Shown here in pieces: positions 1 through 6,055 of a stretch of DNA of 7,841 bases. The translations under genes were made by a program, and so were the position numbers. How positions within the stretch are numbered: position 1 is the stretch's first letter; each line of letters begins with the position of its first letter. The stretch lies in contig JBCDIQ010000289.1 of NCBI GenBank assembly GCA_039024295.1, positions 1 through 7,841 on the forward strand, written 5' to 3'. The notes beneath the pieces were generated by a model. That model had not been told where the DNA came from and made no database searches. It worked only from the letters and a program-made list of their open reading frames with translations. The stretch is from JBCDIQ01 sp039024295. GTDB taxonomy: Bacteria > Bacteroidota > Bacteroidia > J057.

Positions 1-1
1 G

Positions 2-124
2 TCCAATGGGATCGTAGAAGGCATCAACAACCGAATCAAAATGATCAAAAGAAGGGCATTTGGATTCCAAATCTTTGAGAGGTTTAGACTAAGAATTTTA
101 GTCGAGTTCGCACAAATCCACTAG
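2..124 (+). CDS. ISL3-family transposase, C-terminal end (partial, 5' end outside window)
   Basis: Frame 2 reads S-N-G-I-V-E-G-I-N-N-R-I-K and continues K-R-R-A-F-G-F-Q-I-F-E-R-F-R-L-R-I-L before a TAG stop. This is the highly conserved C-terminal signature of ISL3 (IS204/IS1001/IS1165-type) DDE transposases: SNGxxEGxNNxIKxxKR, then a GFxxFexFrxRil block. The Glu of the SNGxxEG segment is, by family knowledge, the last acidic residue of the catalytic DDE triad. Forty codons are visible of a protein that usually has about 400-550. The C-terminus looks intact, and the stop codon sits almost inside the element's terminal repeat, as is common for compact insertion sequences. Whether the element is active cannot be judged because the N-terminal part lies outside the window. 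Confidence 0.88.
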   Translation, partial: SNGIVEGINNRIKMIKRRAFGFQIFERFRLRILVEFAQIH

Positions 125-139
125 AAACGTAGATGAGCC
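124..139. repeat. Right terminal inverted repeat of the ISL3-family element
   Basis: Read on the minus strand this stretch is GGCTCATCTACGTTTC. ISL3-family ends characteristically begin GGCTC-T/A-TC followed by a CGTTT-like stretch, and this one starts right at the transposase stop codon. The element therefore probably ends at base 139. ISL3 elements generate 8-bp target duplications, so AAGTCTTT (140-147) would be one copy. The partner repeat and duplication lie outside the window, so the boundary is inferred from family resemblance. Confidence 0.6.
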
Positions 140-218
140 AAGTCTTTTAACACATTCCATTGATCCTCTTGAAGTTTGTTTGGGAAGTAAGGATGAAAAA
201 GTAGAACCCTGTAAATGC

Positions 219-251
219 GAAAACCCCCAGAGCTAACTTTTCTGGGGGTTT
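219..251 (-). terminator. Rho-independent terminator of the SRPBCC gene
   Basis: AAACCCCCAGA (221-231) and TCTGGGGGTTT (241-251) form a perfect 11-bp stem around a 9-base loop. On the minus strand the stem is followed by a short T run (GGGGGTTTTC), and it starts 16 bases after the stop codon of the gene at 268-819. The T tract is short but the stem is G/C-rich. It could also stop transcripts coming out of the insertion sequence on the plus strand, where the tract is TTTATC. Confidence 0.85.
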
Positions 252-267
252 ATCAAACAAGCTGGAT

Positions 268-819
268 TTAGCGCTGTGCCACTGCACTTTCTTGCTCCAG
301 TAGCTCCTTGAAGCGAGCCATTCCCAGGGCATTTGTTTCTGCCACCTGCTTGGGGACCCCAAAGAGCTTCATCATGAAGCGTTGAAATCCACTACAAGGC
401 AGGGAGAAATGTTGGGTTACCACAATGCCATTGGGCGACTGATCAATTTGGTAGGTAAATACTGGGGACGCTTCAAAAGGAACTTCAATTTCGCATTCCA
501 TGCGAACGTAGGTGCCGCCAGTGGCTGCGACCAGGGTCTGCTGCCCCTTGCTCTTTTCGTCTACCCCTTCCCAATGAAAAACTGCGCCTACCTGGCCATC
601 GGTTCCAGTTACGTGATTTTGCTGGTTGGGATCGGAAACAATGAAGGGAGACCATTCAGGGAATCGCTTTAGGCTGGTGAGCAGTTCAAATGCTTCCTCA
701 GGAGTTGCGTGGATAGATGCTGTGGTTGTGATATCGATTGTTTTCTGAGCCAGAGCAGGAACTGCTATGAATTGGAATACTAAAAAGCAAGCGATGGTTA
801 GGGGAAGGTAAGTCGTCAT
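268..819 (-). CDS. Exported SRPBCC-fold (polyketide cyclase/START-like) protein
   Basis: The 183-residue protein has an N-terminal hydrophobic signal peptide (about residues 5-24) ending A-L-A before Gln25, so a signal peptidase I site is likely. The mature part starts with the pattern typical of SRPBCC/polyketide-cyclase-2 proteins: a first beta strand, then H-A-T-P-E-E-A-F-E-L-L and F-P-E-W-S-P-F near residues 37-59. A series of beta strands follows, then a long C-terminal helix (about 150-176, MMKLFGV to KELLE). The fold makes a hydrophobic ligand-binding groove, but the ligand cannot be read from the sequence. Most relatives are cytosolic, so the signal peptide is a notable variation. The start is the only ATG that supplies the signal peptide. 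The gene is monocistronic, divergent from the 1090 operon, and closed by a hairpin terminator. Confidence 0.82.
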   Translation of the reverse strand: MTTYLPLTIACFLVFQFIAVPALAQKTIDITTTASIHATPEEAFELLTSLKRFPEWSPFIVSDPNQQNHVTGTDGQVGAVFHWEGVDEKSKGQQTLVAATGGTYVRMECEIEVPFEASPVFTYQIDQSPNGIVVTQHFSLPCSGFQRFMMKLFGVPKQVAETNALGMARFKELLEQESAVAQR

Positions 820-900
820 GATAATATCGGTTTAATGGTGATTTTTTATTGAATTCACCTTCACGACGAACGGGAAAAAAGAAATTGGACAGAGGAGAGA

Positions 901-919
901 AAAAAATGTAACATTTTTT
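901..919. repeat. 19-bp palindrome AAAAAATGT-A-ACATTTTTT
   Basis: Two perfect 9-base arms (901-909 and 911-919) surround one central base, about 82 bp upstream of the SRPBCC start codon. A symmetric TGT-n-ACA core flanked by A and T tracts resembles a dimeric regulator operator. It is a poor terminator because it has no G/C stem. The assignment as an operator is inference, since A/T-rich spacers produce such symmetry by chance fairly often. Confidence 0.35.
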
Positions 920-1035
920 CAAGATATATGCTGAAAAGTGTGTCCTGGGCAAGTTCGGCCTTCCGGTCAAATCGCCTAATCCTGTCCGCTCATCCTCAAA
1001 ACCTATCCGTTTAATAGCTAAAAATCTCCCCCCTA

Positions 1036-1065
1036 TTGCTCCCGAAAAGGAAATCCGGTATTTTG
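1036..1065 (+). promoter_or_regulatory. Candidate Bacteroidota-type promoter for the 1090 operon
   Basis: TTG (1036-1038) lies 20 bases upstream of TATTTTG (1059-1065). The major sigma factor of Bacteroidota recognises TTTG near -33 and TAnnTTTG near -7. Here the -7 box is one base short of the consensus (TA-n-TTTG). It would place the transcript start roughly 15-20 bases before the first start codon. Confidence 0.3.
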
Positions 1066-1089
1066 AGCTTTTAACTTTCATCTCAACCC

Positions 1090-1668
1090 ATGTTTGCCTC
1101 CATGAATTTTCAAAAACTTGCCAGTTTTATGTTGTGCTGGGTAGTGCTATTTGCATGTACCTCTCCTCAAAAAGAAGAAACGGTTGAAGAACGAATTACT
1201 CGGCTTGAAGCTGAATACAAAGAACTCAGTGGCGCCAAGGGGACAGATTTAGAAATAGAAAAAATCCAGGGCGTTATGGGAGGTTTGGTGACGGCTTACC
1301 TGGAATTTGTAGACGCTTCTCCCAACGCAGCTGAGGCCAGCGAGCGGTTGTTTAAAGCAGGAGAGTTGTACTATGCAAATCTCCAGGAACCTCAAAAAGG
1401 AATAGAATTATTCGATCGCTTGCTCGTTAATTATCCGAAGAGCGACCGTGCGCCTGATGCGTTGTTTCAACAGGCTTATATTTACCACAATCATTTGAAA
1501 GATAATGAGCAAGCAGAGGCGCAGTATCGCAAATTTTTGGAACTGTATCCCGATCATGACCTGGCCCCTTATGCACAGTTTGAGATTGATAACCTCGGGG
1601 TACCTCCCAATGAGCTCTTGAAAAAAATTCAACAACAGGACAGCCTCCGAAAAGCGACAGATTCCTAA
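1090..1668 (+). CDS. TPR-repeat lipoprotein
   Basis: The 192-residue protein has a short lipoprotein signal peptide ending V-L-F-A-C, with Cys23 as the probable lipidated residue. Phe at -2 of the lipobox is unusual but tolerated. A charged, helical stretch (about 28-60, rich in Glu/Lys) could be a short coiled coil. Two tetratricopeptide-like helix pairs follow at about 84-117 and 121-156. Both end in the Y-P-K/D-S/H-D type turn (NYPKSD, LYPDHD) seen in BamD, YbgF/CpoB and related envelope TPR proteins, and the A-Q-F-E-I-D-N-L-G tail is also typical of that group. TPRs bind partner proteins; the partner here is unknown. ATG at 1102 (Met5) is an equally possible start that keeps the whole signal peptide. 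It is the first gene of a tight operon, 18 bp before the next. It is shorter than BamD, so I do not name it. Confidence 0.85.
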   Translation: MFASMNFQKLASFMLCWVVLFACTSPQKEETVEERITRLEAEYKELSGAKGTDLEIEKIQGVMGGLVTAYLEFVDASPNAAEASERLFKAGELYYANLQEPQKGIELFDRLLVNYPKSDRAPDALFQQAYIYHNHLKDNEQAEAQYRKFLELYPDHDLAPYAQFEIDNLGVPPNELLKKIQQQDSLRKATDS

Positions 1669-1686
1669 ACGAAGAATTCTACCCTC

Positions 1687-2424
1687 ATGAAATATATCTC
1701 TCTTAGATTTCTCTGTGTCCCAGTGATTGCCCTGCTTCTTGGGGGCTGTGACAATGACCCTGGCTTTGAACCAATCAACCAGGAGCGCACCTTTTTACAT
1801 ATCCTGAACACGTATTCTGGCATTGAGTCGCTGGATTTGTACACAGAATCTCTTGAAACCAACCGTCTGTTTGCAGGAAATGTATCTTTCATGGAAGGCT
1901 GGCCCGAAGGAGGCTATGCCACCCTGCTAACCGCCCCCAATCCTGACAGCATCAGTGGAGAAGGAGGGGTTACCATCCGGGTAATGCATCGTCGTCCTGA
2001 TACTGCCCTGATTGATCCTCAAACGCTGATCCTGAATCCGCGATTATATTCTACTATTGCAGTTATTGACAGCTTTGGAAAGGCTCAACTTGTCAAAACC
2101 ATAGATATTTTCAATCCTCCTGGTGATTCTTTGGCGAATTTGAGGTTCATGAACCTCAATTTTGATTTCCTGTCGGTTACGCTTAGAAACCCCGATAGCA
2201 CCATTTTGGTTCCCGGATTGAACTTTTTGAATTACTCCTCCTTTGAAAATGTACCCATTGGTACCTACGATTTTGAGTTTGTGAATTCGCTCAATGAGCA
2301 GGTAATCGAAACCCTTCCACAAGTGGAAATAGAAGAGGGAAAGACCTACAATTTTTATTTTGCTTCTGAGCAGGGACTTCCTACAGCGAACGTTGAGACC
2401 TTAGAAATTGTCATCATCGATTAA
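1687..2424 (+). CDS. DUF4397-like lipoprotein
   Basis: The 245-residue protein begins with a clear lipoprotein signal peptide (ALLLGGC, Cys21), followed by D-N-D-P, so it is probably anchored in an outer or inner membrane leaflet. The rest is beta-rich. Its two halves share a layout: a strand opening R-T-F-L-H-I-L-N (about 34-41) or N-L-R-F-M-N-L-N (about 151-158), then an L-D-L-Y or L-S-V-T-L strand, and a later G-T-Y-D-F-E-F-V / E-I-E-E-G-K-T-Y-N-F-Y-F block. This matches the DUF4397 style of repeated Ig-like beta domains common in Bacteroidota surface lipoproteins. The biochemical role of DUF4397 is unknown. It sits 18 bp after the TPR lipoprotein gene and 9 bp before the barrel gene, which suggests that the three products are made together. 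No Shine-Dalgarno sequence is visible. Confidence 0.8.
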   Translation: MKYISLRFLCVPVIALLLGGCDNDPGFEPINQERTFLHILNTYSGIESLDLYTESLETNRLFAGNVSFMEGWPEGGYATLLTAPNPDSISGEGGVTIRVMHRRPDTALIDPQTLILNPRLYSTIAVIDSFGKAQLVKTIDIFNPPGDSLANLRFMNLNFDFLSVTLRNPDSTILVPGLNFLNYSSFENVPIGTYDFEFVNSLNEQVIETLPQVEIEEGKTYNFYFASEQGLPTANVETLEIVIID

Positions 2425-2433
2425 ACGTACCGC

Positions 2434-3150
2434 ATGCCATTTTCTTCTGGGGTGATAAGGACAGGTTTATGGATTGGACTCATCTTGACCTCTCTGAGTA
2501 GTGTATCTGGGCAAGGGCTTTTAAGGTATGAGTCTCTCACCGGACATGTTGAGGCAGGGGTTTCATTCCTTGACCTGGATAAGGTCAACGAAGTGATGGA
2601 CGGGGATGGGTTTTTGCAATTTCCCAGCACTTATTTTGCATTTGGAGGTGGCATTACCAGGTTGAACAATAAGCTGATTTATGGAGGAAGTGCCTATGGC
2701 TACATGACGGCTCAACCTGGATTTGTACAGAACCTGCCTCGGTTGGCCACGCTCCACTTTCATTATGCTAACCTAAAGATTGGCTATCTGGCTTATCTGG
2801 AAGCTACCAATCCCGAACAGCCCATTATGGTTTATCCTACTTTGGGTGTGGGAGGCGGACTTGCTCGCTTGCGTACCAGTCCCGATAGCTTGGCGAACTA
2901 TACCCCGTACACCACTTTTGGGATAAATGTAGATGCTGCGATTCATGTTGATTTTTATGTGCCCCTTCAACGGGTAAGGGAAGAAAGTCGGCCTGCGGTG
3001 ATGAAACTAGGCCTTCAAGTAGGTTACCTATTTTCTGCTTCTAGTGGGTGGGTGATAGACGATTATCCTTCTGATCCTGATATTCCTCTTGCACCTGGTG
3101 GTCTATACATTCGGGCGGTTTTGGGAATGGGTAACCTCAAACAGAAATAA
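2434..3150 (+). CDS. Predicted outer-membrane beta-barrel protein, family not identified
   Basis: The 238-residue protein has a signal peptide (hydrophobic core about 11-21, probable cleavage after S-V-S-G26 with Gln27 at +1, a frequent mature residue in this phylum). The remainder alternates short amphipathic strands rich in Gly, Tyr, Phe and Leu: Y-F-A-F-G-G-G-I near 68, Y-G-G-S-A-Y-G-Y-M near 84, Y-P-T-L-G-V-G-G-G-L near 134, L-G-L-Q-V-G-Y-L near 193. It closes with a strand containing L-Y-I-R-A-V-L-G-M-G. Roughly eight to ten strands would fit a small barrel. I do not recognise a named family. The gene follows two lipoprotein genes by 9 bp, which suggests a shared envelope role. Its TAA stop overlaps the ATG of sbcD (TAATG), so the two are probably translationally coupled. 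Confidence 0.7.
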   Translation: MPFSSGVIRTGLWIGLILTSLSSVSGQGLLRYESLTGHVEAGVSFLDLDKVNEVMDGDGFLQFPSTYFAFGGGITRLNNKLIYGGSAYGYMTAQPGFVQNLPRLATLHFHYANLKIGYLAYLEATNPEQPIMVYPTLGVGGGLARLRTSPDSLANYTPYTTFGINVDAAIHVDFYVPLQRVREESRPAVMKLGLQVGYLFSASSGWVIDDYPSDPDIPLAPGGLYIRAVLGMGNLKQK

Positions 3151-4379
3151 TGACCCCGCTACGGATCCTCCATACTGCGGATTGGCACTTAGGCAAACGC
3201 CTGGACCATATTTCCCGCCTGCCGGAGCAGCACCAAGTGCTTGACGAAATGGTTGAGCTTGCCGAACGAGAAGAGGTGGACATCATCCTGGTGGCCGGAG
3301 ATCTGTTTGATCATGCGAATCCCAGCATTGAGGCAATTGAATTGCTGTACAAAACCCTGAAACGCCTTTCTTCAAATGGGCACCGACTGGTTGTTGGCAT
3401 AGCTGGGAACCATGATGCTCCTGACCGAATCCAAGCACCTGATCCATTGGCACGCGACAATGGCATCCTTTTGCTCGGGTATCCTGAATCCGTATTGCGT
3501 TCAGGTGAACTTCCCGGGGGATGGGCCATCCGCCACTCGGTTCCAGGCTATGCCGAAATTACTAGCCCGAGGCACCCGTTCCCGTTTCGGCTGCTGGCTA
3601 CTCCCTATGCAAATGCCCTAAGGCTGAAGAAATTCTTACCACCGGATGATGAAGGGGCCGAGTTGCGAGAATTGCTGGCTACCCACTGGCAAAATCTGGC
3701 TGCAACCTATTTGGACGAAGCTGGGGCAAATGTGTTGATGACCCATCTGTTTTTCATGCGGAAGGGAGAAGCAAAAGAGGAAGAATCCGACGATGAAAGG
3801 AGCATCCTGACCGTTGGTGGTGCCCAAGAAGTTTTTACAGAAAACCTGCCAGCTCAACTTCAGTACGCTGCGCTGGGGCATCTTCACCGAGCACATTTTG
3901 TGCAGGAAGGGCCGTTTCCTGTGGCTTACAGTGGAAGCATTTTGTCTTACAGCATGAGTGAGGCGGGGCAGCAAAAAAGTTGCTACGTGGTGGAAGTTGC
4001 TCCCGGAAAAGAGGCGCAGGTAAAAAAAATCCCTTTGTCTCGCGGCAAGACGTTACATCGAAAAAAATTTGATGGGGTGTCAGCTGCAGTAGAATGGCTC
4101 CAACAACATCCGGACACCCTGGTAGAATTAACCCTAAACCTGCCAACCTACCTGAGCGCAAAGGAACGAAAGCTATTGTATGAAGCCCATGATGGCATCG
4201 TGACCATCATTCCCTTTGTTCAGCAAGATGAAGATGGTGCTCCTGCAAACACCCGGCAGGTAGATCTTTCCCAAGACATTGAAGTGCTTTTCCAAGGATA
4301 TTTTCAGCAAAAATACCAACAAGCCCCTCATGAAGAGGTTATGAAACTGTTTCAGGAGATCCTGAGTGAGCCAGACTGA
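3150..4379 (+). CDS. sbcD: Exonuclease subunit SbcD (Mre11-family nuclease)
   Basis: This 409-residue protein is the calcineurin-like phosphoesterase subunit of the SbcCD nuclease, which opens DNA hairpins and trims blocked double-strand ends in the cytoplasm. With Mn2+ it is a 3'-5' exonuclease and endonuclease; the ATPase SbcC gates it. All metal-binding motifs are present: H-T-A-D-W-H-L-G (Asp11, His13), V-A-G-D-L-F-D (Asp51), G-N-H-D (Asn87, His88), M-T-H (His199) and G-H-L-H (His244, His246). The C-terminal part (about 270-390) corresponds to the SbcD capping domain, and the length is normal for the family. The start codon overlaps the stop of the preceding barrel gene by one base. The usual neighbour sbcC is not next to it; an alpha/beta hydrolase gene follows after 19 bp instead. 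Confidence 0.96.
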   Translation: MTPLRILHTADWHLGKRLDHISRLPEQHQVLDEMVELAEREEVDIILVAGDLFDHANPSIEAIELLYKTLKRLSSNGHRLVVGIAGNHDAPDRIQAPDPLARDNGILLLGYPESVLRSGELPGGWAIRHSVPGYAEITSPRHPFPFRLLATPYANALRLKKFLPPDDEGAELRELLATHWQNLAATYLDEAGANVLMTHLFFMRKGEAKEEESDDERSILTVGGAQEVFTENLPAQLQYAALGHLHRAHFVQEGPFPVAYSGSILSYSMSEAGQQKSCYVVEVAPGKEAQVKKIPLSRGKTLHRKKFDGVSAAVEWLQQHPDTLVELTLNLPTYLSAKERKLLYEAHDGIVTIIPFVQQDEDGAPANTRQVDLSQDIEVLFQGYFQQKYQQAPHEEVMKLFQEILSEPD

Positions 4380-4398
4380 CCCCCATTAACCCTTCCCT

Positions 4399-5220
4399 TT
4401 GAAACATCTTGTTACCCGTTTCCTCTGTTTGTTATTTCCTAGCCTCATGGTGAAAATGGCCTATCGCCTGCTCACCAGCCCGCAAGTCCACAAACTTCGC
4501 CCGCATGAGGAGGAGGTGCTGGCTACCGCATCTAAAAGGCGCATAGCCTACCAAGACTTCGATATTCAACTGTACGAATGGCCTGGAGAAGGAGAAAAGG
4601 TTTTGCTGGTCCATGGATGGGAAGGGCAGGCCGGAAATTTTGCTGAGATCATTGAAGCATTGCAGGCCTCAAATTTCCATGTCCTGGCATTTGACGCTCC
4701 TTCACACGGGATGAGCAGCAAAGGGGCCACGAGCTTATTTGAATTTCGAGAACTCACGGGACATTTGATTTCAGATTTTCAGACTAGCTACCTGGTTAGC
4801 CATTCCTTCGGGGGCGTTGCAACCACTTCGGGCTTATATGAATTGGGAGATTACCCGATCGAGGCTTATGTGTTATTGACCACTCCTGATACCTTCCAGG
4901 AAAGAATCGACTCCGTTTCCATGCAAGCTGGAATTGCCGATAACGTAAAGCAGCGTCTGATCCGAATCATGGAAGCAGAAGCGGGACAACCCATTGAAGA
5001 ACTGGGGGTAAGTAAACTCGTTCCCTTTCTAAAAGTAAAACGTGTGCTGATTTTACACGACCTAAACGATCGGGTGATTCCCATATCCCAGGCACAACAA
5101 GTAGCTGGCAATTGGCCTGTTGCTCGCCTTGAAGTCATCGAAGGAACCGGACATTTTCGGATATTGAGAACGCCGGAAGTTATTCAACGGGCGGTTGATT
5201 TTTTGAAAGCAGAGCCATGA
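4399..5220 (+). CDS. Alpha/beta hydrolase
   Basis: The 273-residue protein has the alpha/beta hydrolase fold with a complete catalytic set. The oxyanion-hole strand is L-L-V-H-G-W-E-G (69-76). The nucleophile elbow is S-H-S-F-G-G with Ser136. The acid is probably Asp224 in H-D-L-N-D-R-V-I-P, and the base is His252 in E-G-T-G-H-F. F-D-A-P-S-H-G (98-104) is also typical. The first elbow residue is Ser134 rather than the usual Gly. The substrate is unknown; an esterase or lipase-like role is a guess. The start at 4399 is TTG. The N-terminal segment (hydrophobic, then L-R-P-H-E-E-E-V-L-A-T-A) resembles the start of related Bacteroidota hydrolases, which favours TTG. ATG at 4447 (Met17) and at 4456 (Met20) are alternatives. 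It is the last gene of the operon and converges with the WbqC-like gene 7 bp away, with no visible hairpin terminator. Confidence 0.87.
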   Translation: MKHLVTRFLCLLFPSLMVKMAYRLLTSPQVHKLRPHEEEVLATASKRRIAYQDFDIQLYEWPGEGEKVLLVHGWEGQAGNFAEIIEALQASNFHVLAFDAPSHGMSSKGATSLFEFRELTGHLISDFQTSYLVSHSFGGVATTSGLYELGDYPIEAYVLLTTPDTFQERIDSVSMQAGIADNVKQRLIRIMEAEAGQPIEELGVSKLVPFLKVKRVLILHDLNDRVIPISQAQQVAGNWPVARLEVIEGTGHFRILRTPEVIQRAVDFLKAEP

Positions 5221-5227
5221 GGGAGCA

Positions 5228-5857
5228 TTACCTGTATCCTTTTCTTCCGGTGCTTAGCACCCTTCCCGCTTCTGGTCCCAGGTTGAAGATCAGGTCAAGG
5301 ATGGACAGATTGGGCACAAATTCATCAAATACCTGGGTATAGGGAGTTGGCATAAATCCTGCTGGTAATTCCTCTGGTTGGCTCCCGAAGGCAGTTCGAA
5401 GGTCGTGGTAAGTATCCACTTGTTCATTCAGCGATGTTAGAAAACGAATTTCTGACTTCTGGCCAAGCCAGCCTAGCACAAGTCGCAGGAGCGAATCGTT
5501 CCACTCCCACAACAGCTCGGGAGGGTTTTGGTATCGAACTGCTAAATCTGGCGCATAGTACTCAAAATAGGGAGAATTTTGATAAGCAAACCGGATACTT
5601 CGCCAGTGGTTCTGAGGCCACTTCTCCTGAAAAGTGATGCGCTTTTCGAGAATGGGTGCATGGCGGTTCCGCCGCTCAACGGGAAGGCTAAGCAATAAAG
5701 GACCTGGTGCCTGCCTGATGAATGTTCGGCTAAAGTACTGCTGCTTTTGGTAGGGCATGGATACATCCAGGTACAGGGCGGGCTGCTTCCATGCCGCCAC
5801 AAACCAAGACACGGTTGGTAGGTAATACAGTGGGAGAATGGGCGGGCGGGTATTCAC
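5228..5857 (-). CDS. WbqC-like family protein (GTG start)
   Basis: The 209-residue protein matches the WbqC-like family in all its blocks: an N-terminal P-L-Y-Y-L-P-T-V-S-W-F (9-19), Y-Q-K-Q-Q-Y-F-S-R (36-44), the signature W-R-S-I-R-F-A-Y-Q-N-S-P-Y-F-E-Y-Y (85-101), and a C-terminal P-N-L-S-I-L-D-L-I-F-N-L-G-P-E-A block. The family takes its name from an O-antigen cluster gene, but its activity is not established. Relatives are widespread single-copy genes in Bacteroidota, often beside signal peptidase I, which is not the case here. The start is GTG. An in-frame TAA lies only two codons upstream, and the next internal ATG (Met34) would delete the first conserved block, so GTG is well supported. 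The gene stands alone and is divergent from the GWxTD gene. Confidence 0.88.
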   Translation of the reverse strand: MNTRPPILPLYYLPTVSWFVAAWKQPALYLDVSMPYQKQQYFSRTFIRQAPGPLLLSLPVERRNRHAPILEKRITFQEKWPQNHWRSIRFAYQNSPYFEYYAPDLAVRYQNPPELLWEWNDSLLRLVLGWLGQKSEIRFLTSLNEQVDTYHDLRTAFGSQPEELPAGFMPTPYTQVFDEFVPNLSILDLIFNLGPEAGRVLSTGRKGYR

Positions 5858-6055
5858 GTATTAGGAAGTTATCATGCGAAAATACACAGGTTTTGGGAAT
5901 GAAAGGAATTCCTAGGGATAGCCGGACCTGGCCTTATCCTGCTCAAAACTGTGTAACCATCAGGCCTTTCTGTCGTTGTGATTAGTAGAAGAAATGTTCA
6001 AATTGAAAGTTAATTTGCCAATAAAACGGCATTTTTTCTTTAAGACCACTCCACG
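5858..6055. other. Divergent spacer between the WbqC-like and GWxTD genes
   Basis: This 198-bp spacer should hold promoters for both flanking genes. The best plus-strand candidate is TTAATTTG (6010-6017), which matches the Bacteroidota -7 box TAnnTTTG in seven of eight positions, but I see no TTG at the right distance upstream. No open frame in it looks real. A weak bulged hairpin (about 5914-5940) lies in it and has no clear role. Confidence 0.5.

Larger units (their letters stand above)
1..139 (+). mobile_element. ISL3-family insertion sequence, right end
   Basis: The transposase C-terminus (2-124) plus the candidate terminal repeat (124-139) mark the right end of an insertion sequence that enters from the left edge. 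Host sequence is taken to begin at about base 140. It lies downstream of the SRPBCC gene's terminator, so this end does not interrupt any gene visible here. Confidence 0.75.
820..1089. other. Divergent intergenic region
   Basis: These 270 bp separate the minus-strand SRPBCC gene from the plus-strand five-gene operon and must hold promoters for both. The left half is A/T-rich and contains a 19-bp palindrome (901-919). The right half carries a candidate Bacteroidota-type promoter (1036-1065). The reading frames that cross it have low-complexity, unconvincing products, so I see no gene here. Confidence 0.7.

Noticed and set aside
382..672. Plus-strand frame of 96 codons opposite the SRPBCC gene
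   Set aside because: It lies entirely antisense to a gene with a recognised fold and signal peptide; the product has no family features.
698..1081. Minus-strand frame of 127 codons across the divergent spacer
   Set aside because: It overlaps the N-terminus of the SRPBCC gene in another frame, its product is basic and low in complexity with no recognisable motif, and it covers the region where promoters are expected.
5877..5884. TATTTTCG on the minus strand as a promoter -7 box for the WbqC-like gene
   Set aside because: It has one mismatch and no TTG at the expected distance upstream, so the support is too weak to list as a feature.
5904..5913. Ten-base palindrome AGGAATTCCT
   Set aside because: It is short, contains a restriction-type core, and is expected by chance in a window of this size.
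5914..5940. Possible hairpin in the WbqC/GWxTD spacer
   Set aside because: The arms pair only with a bulge (GGATA-GCC against GGC-CT-TATCC), there is no T tract, and it lies upstream rather than downstream of both genes.
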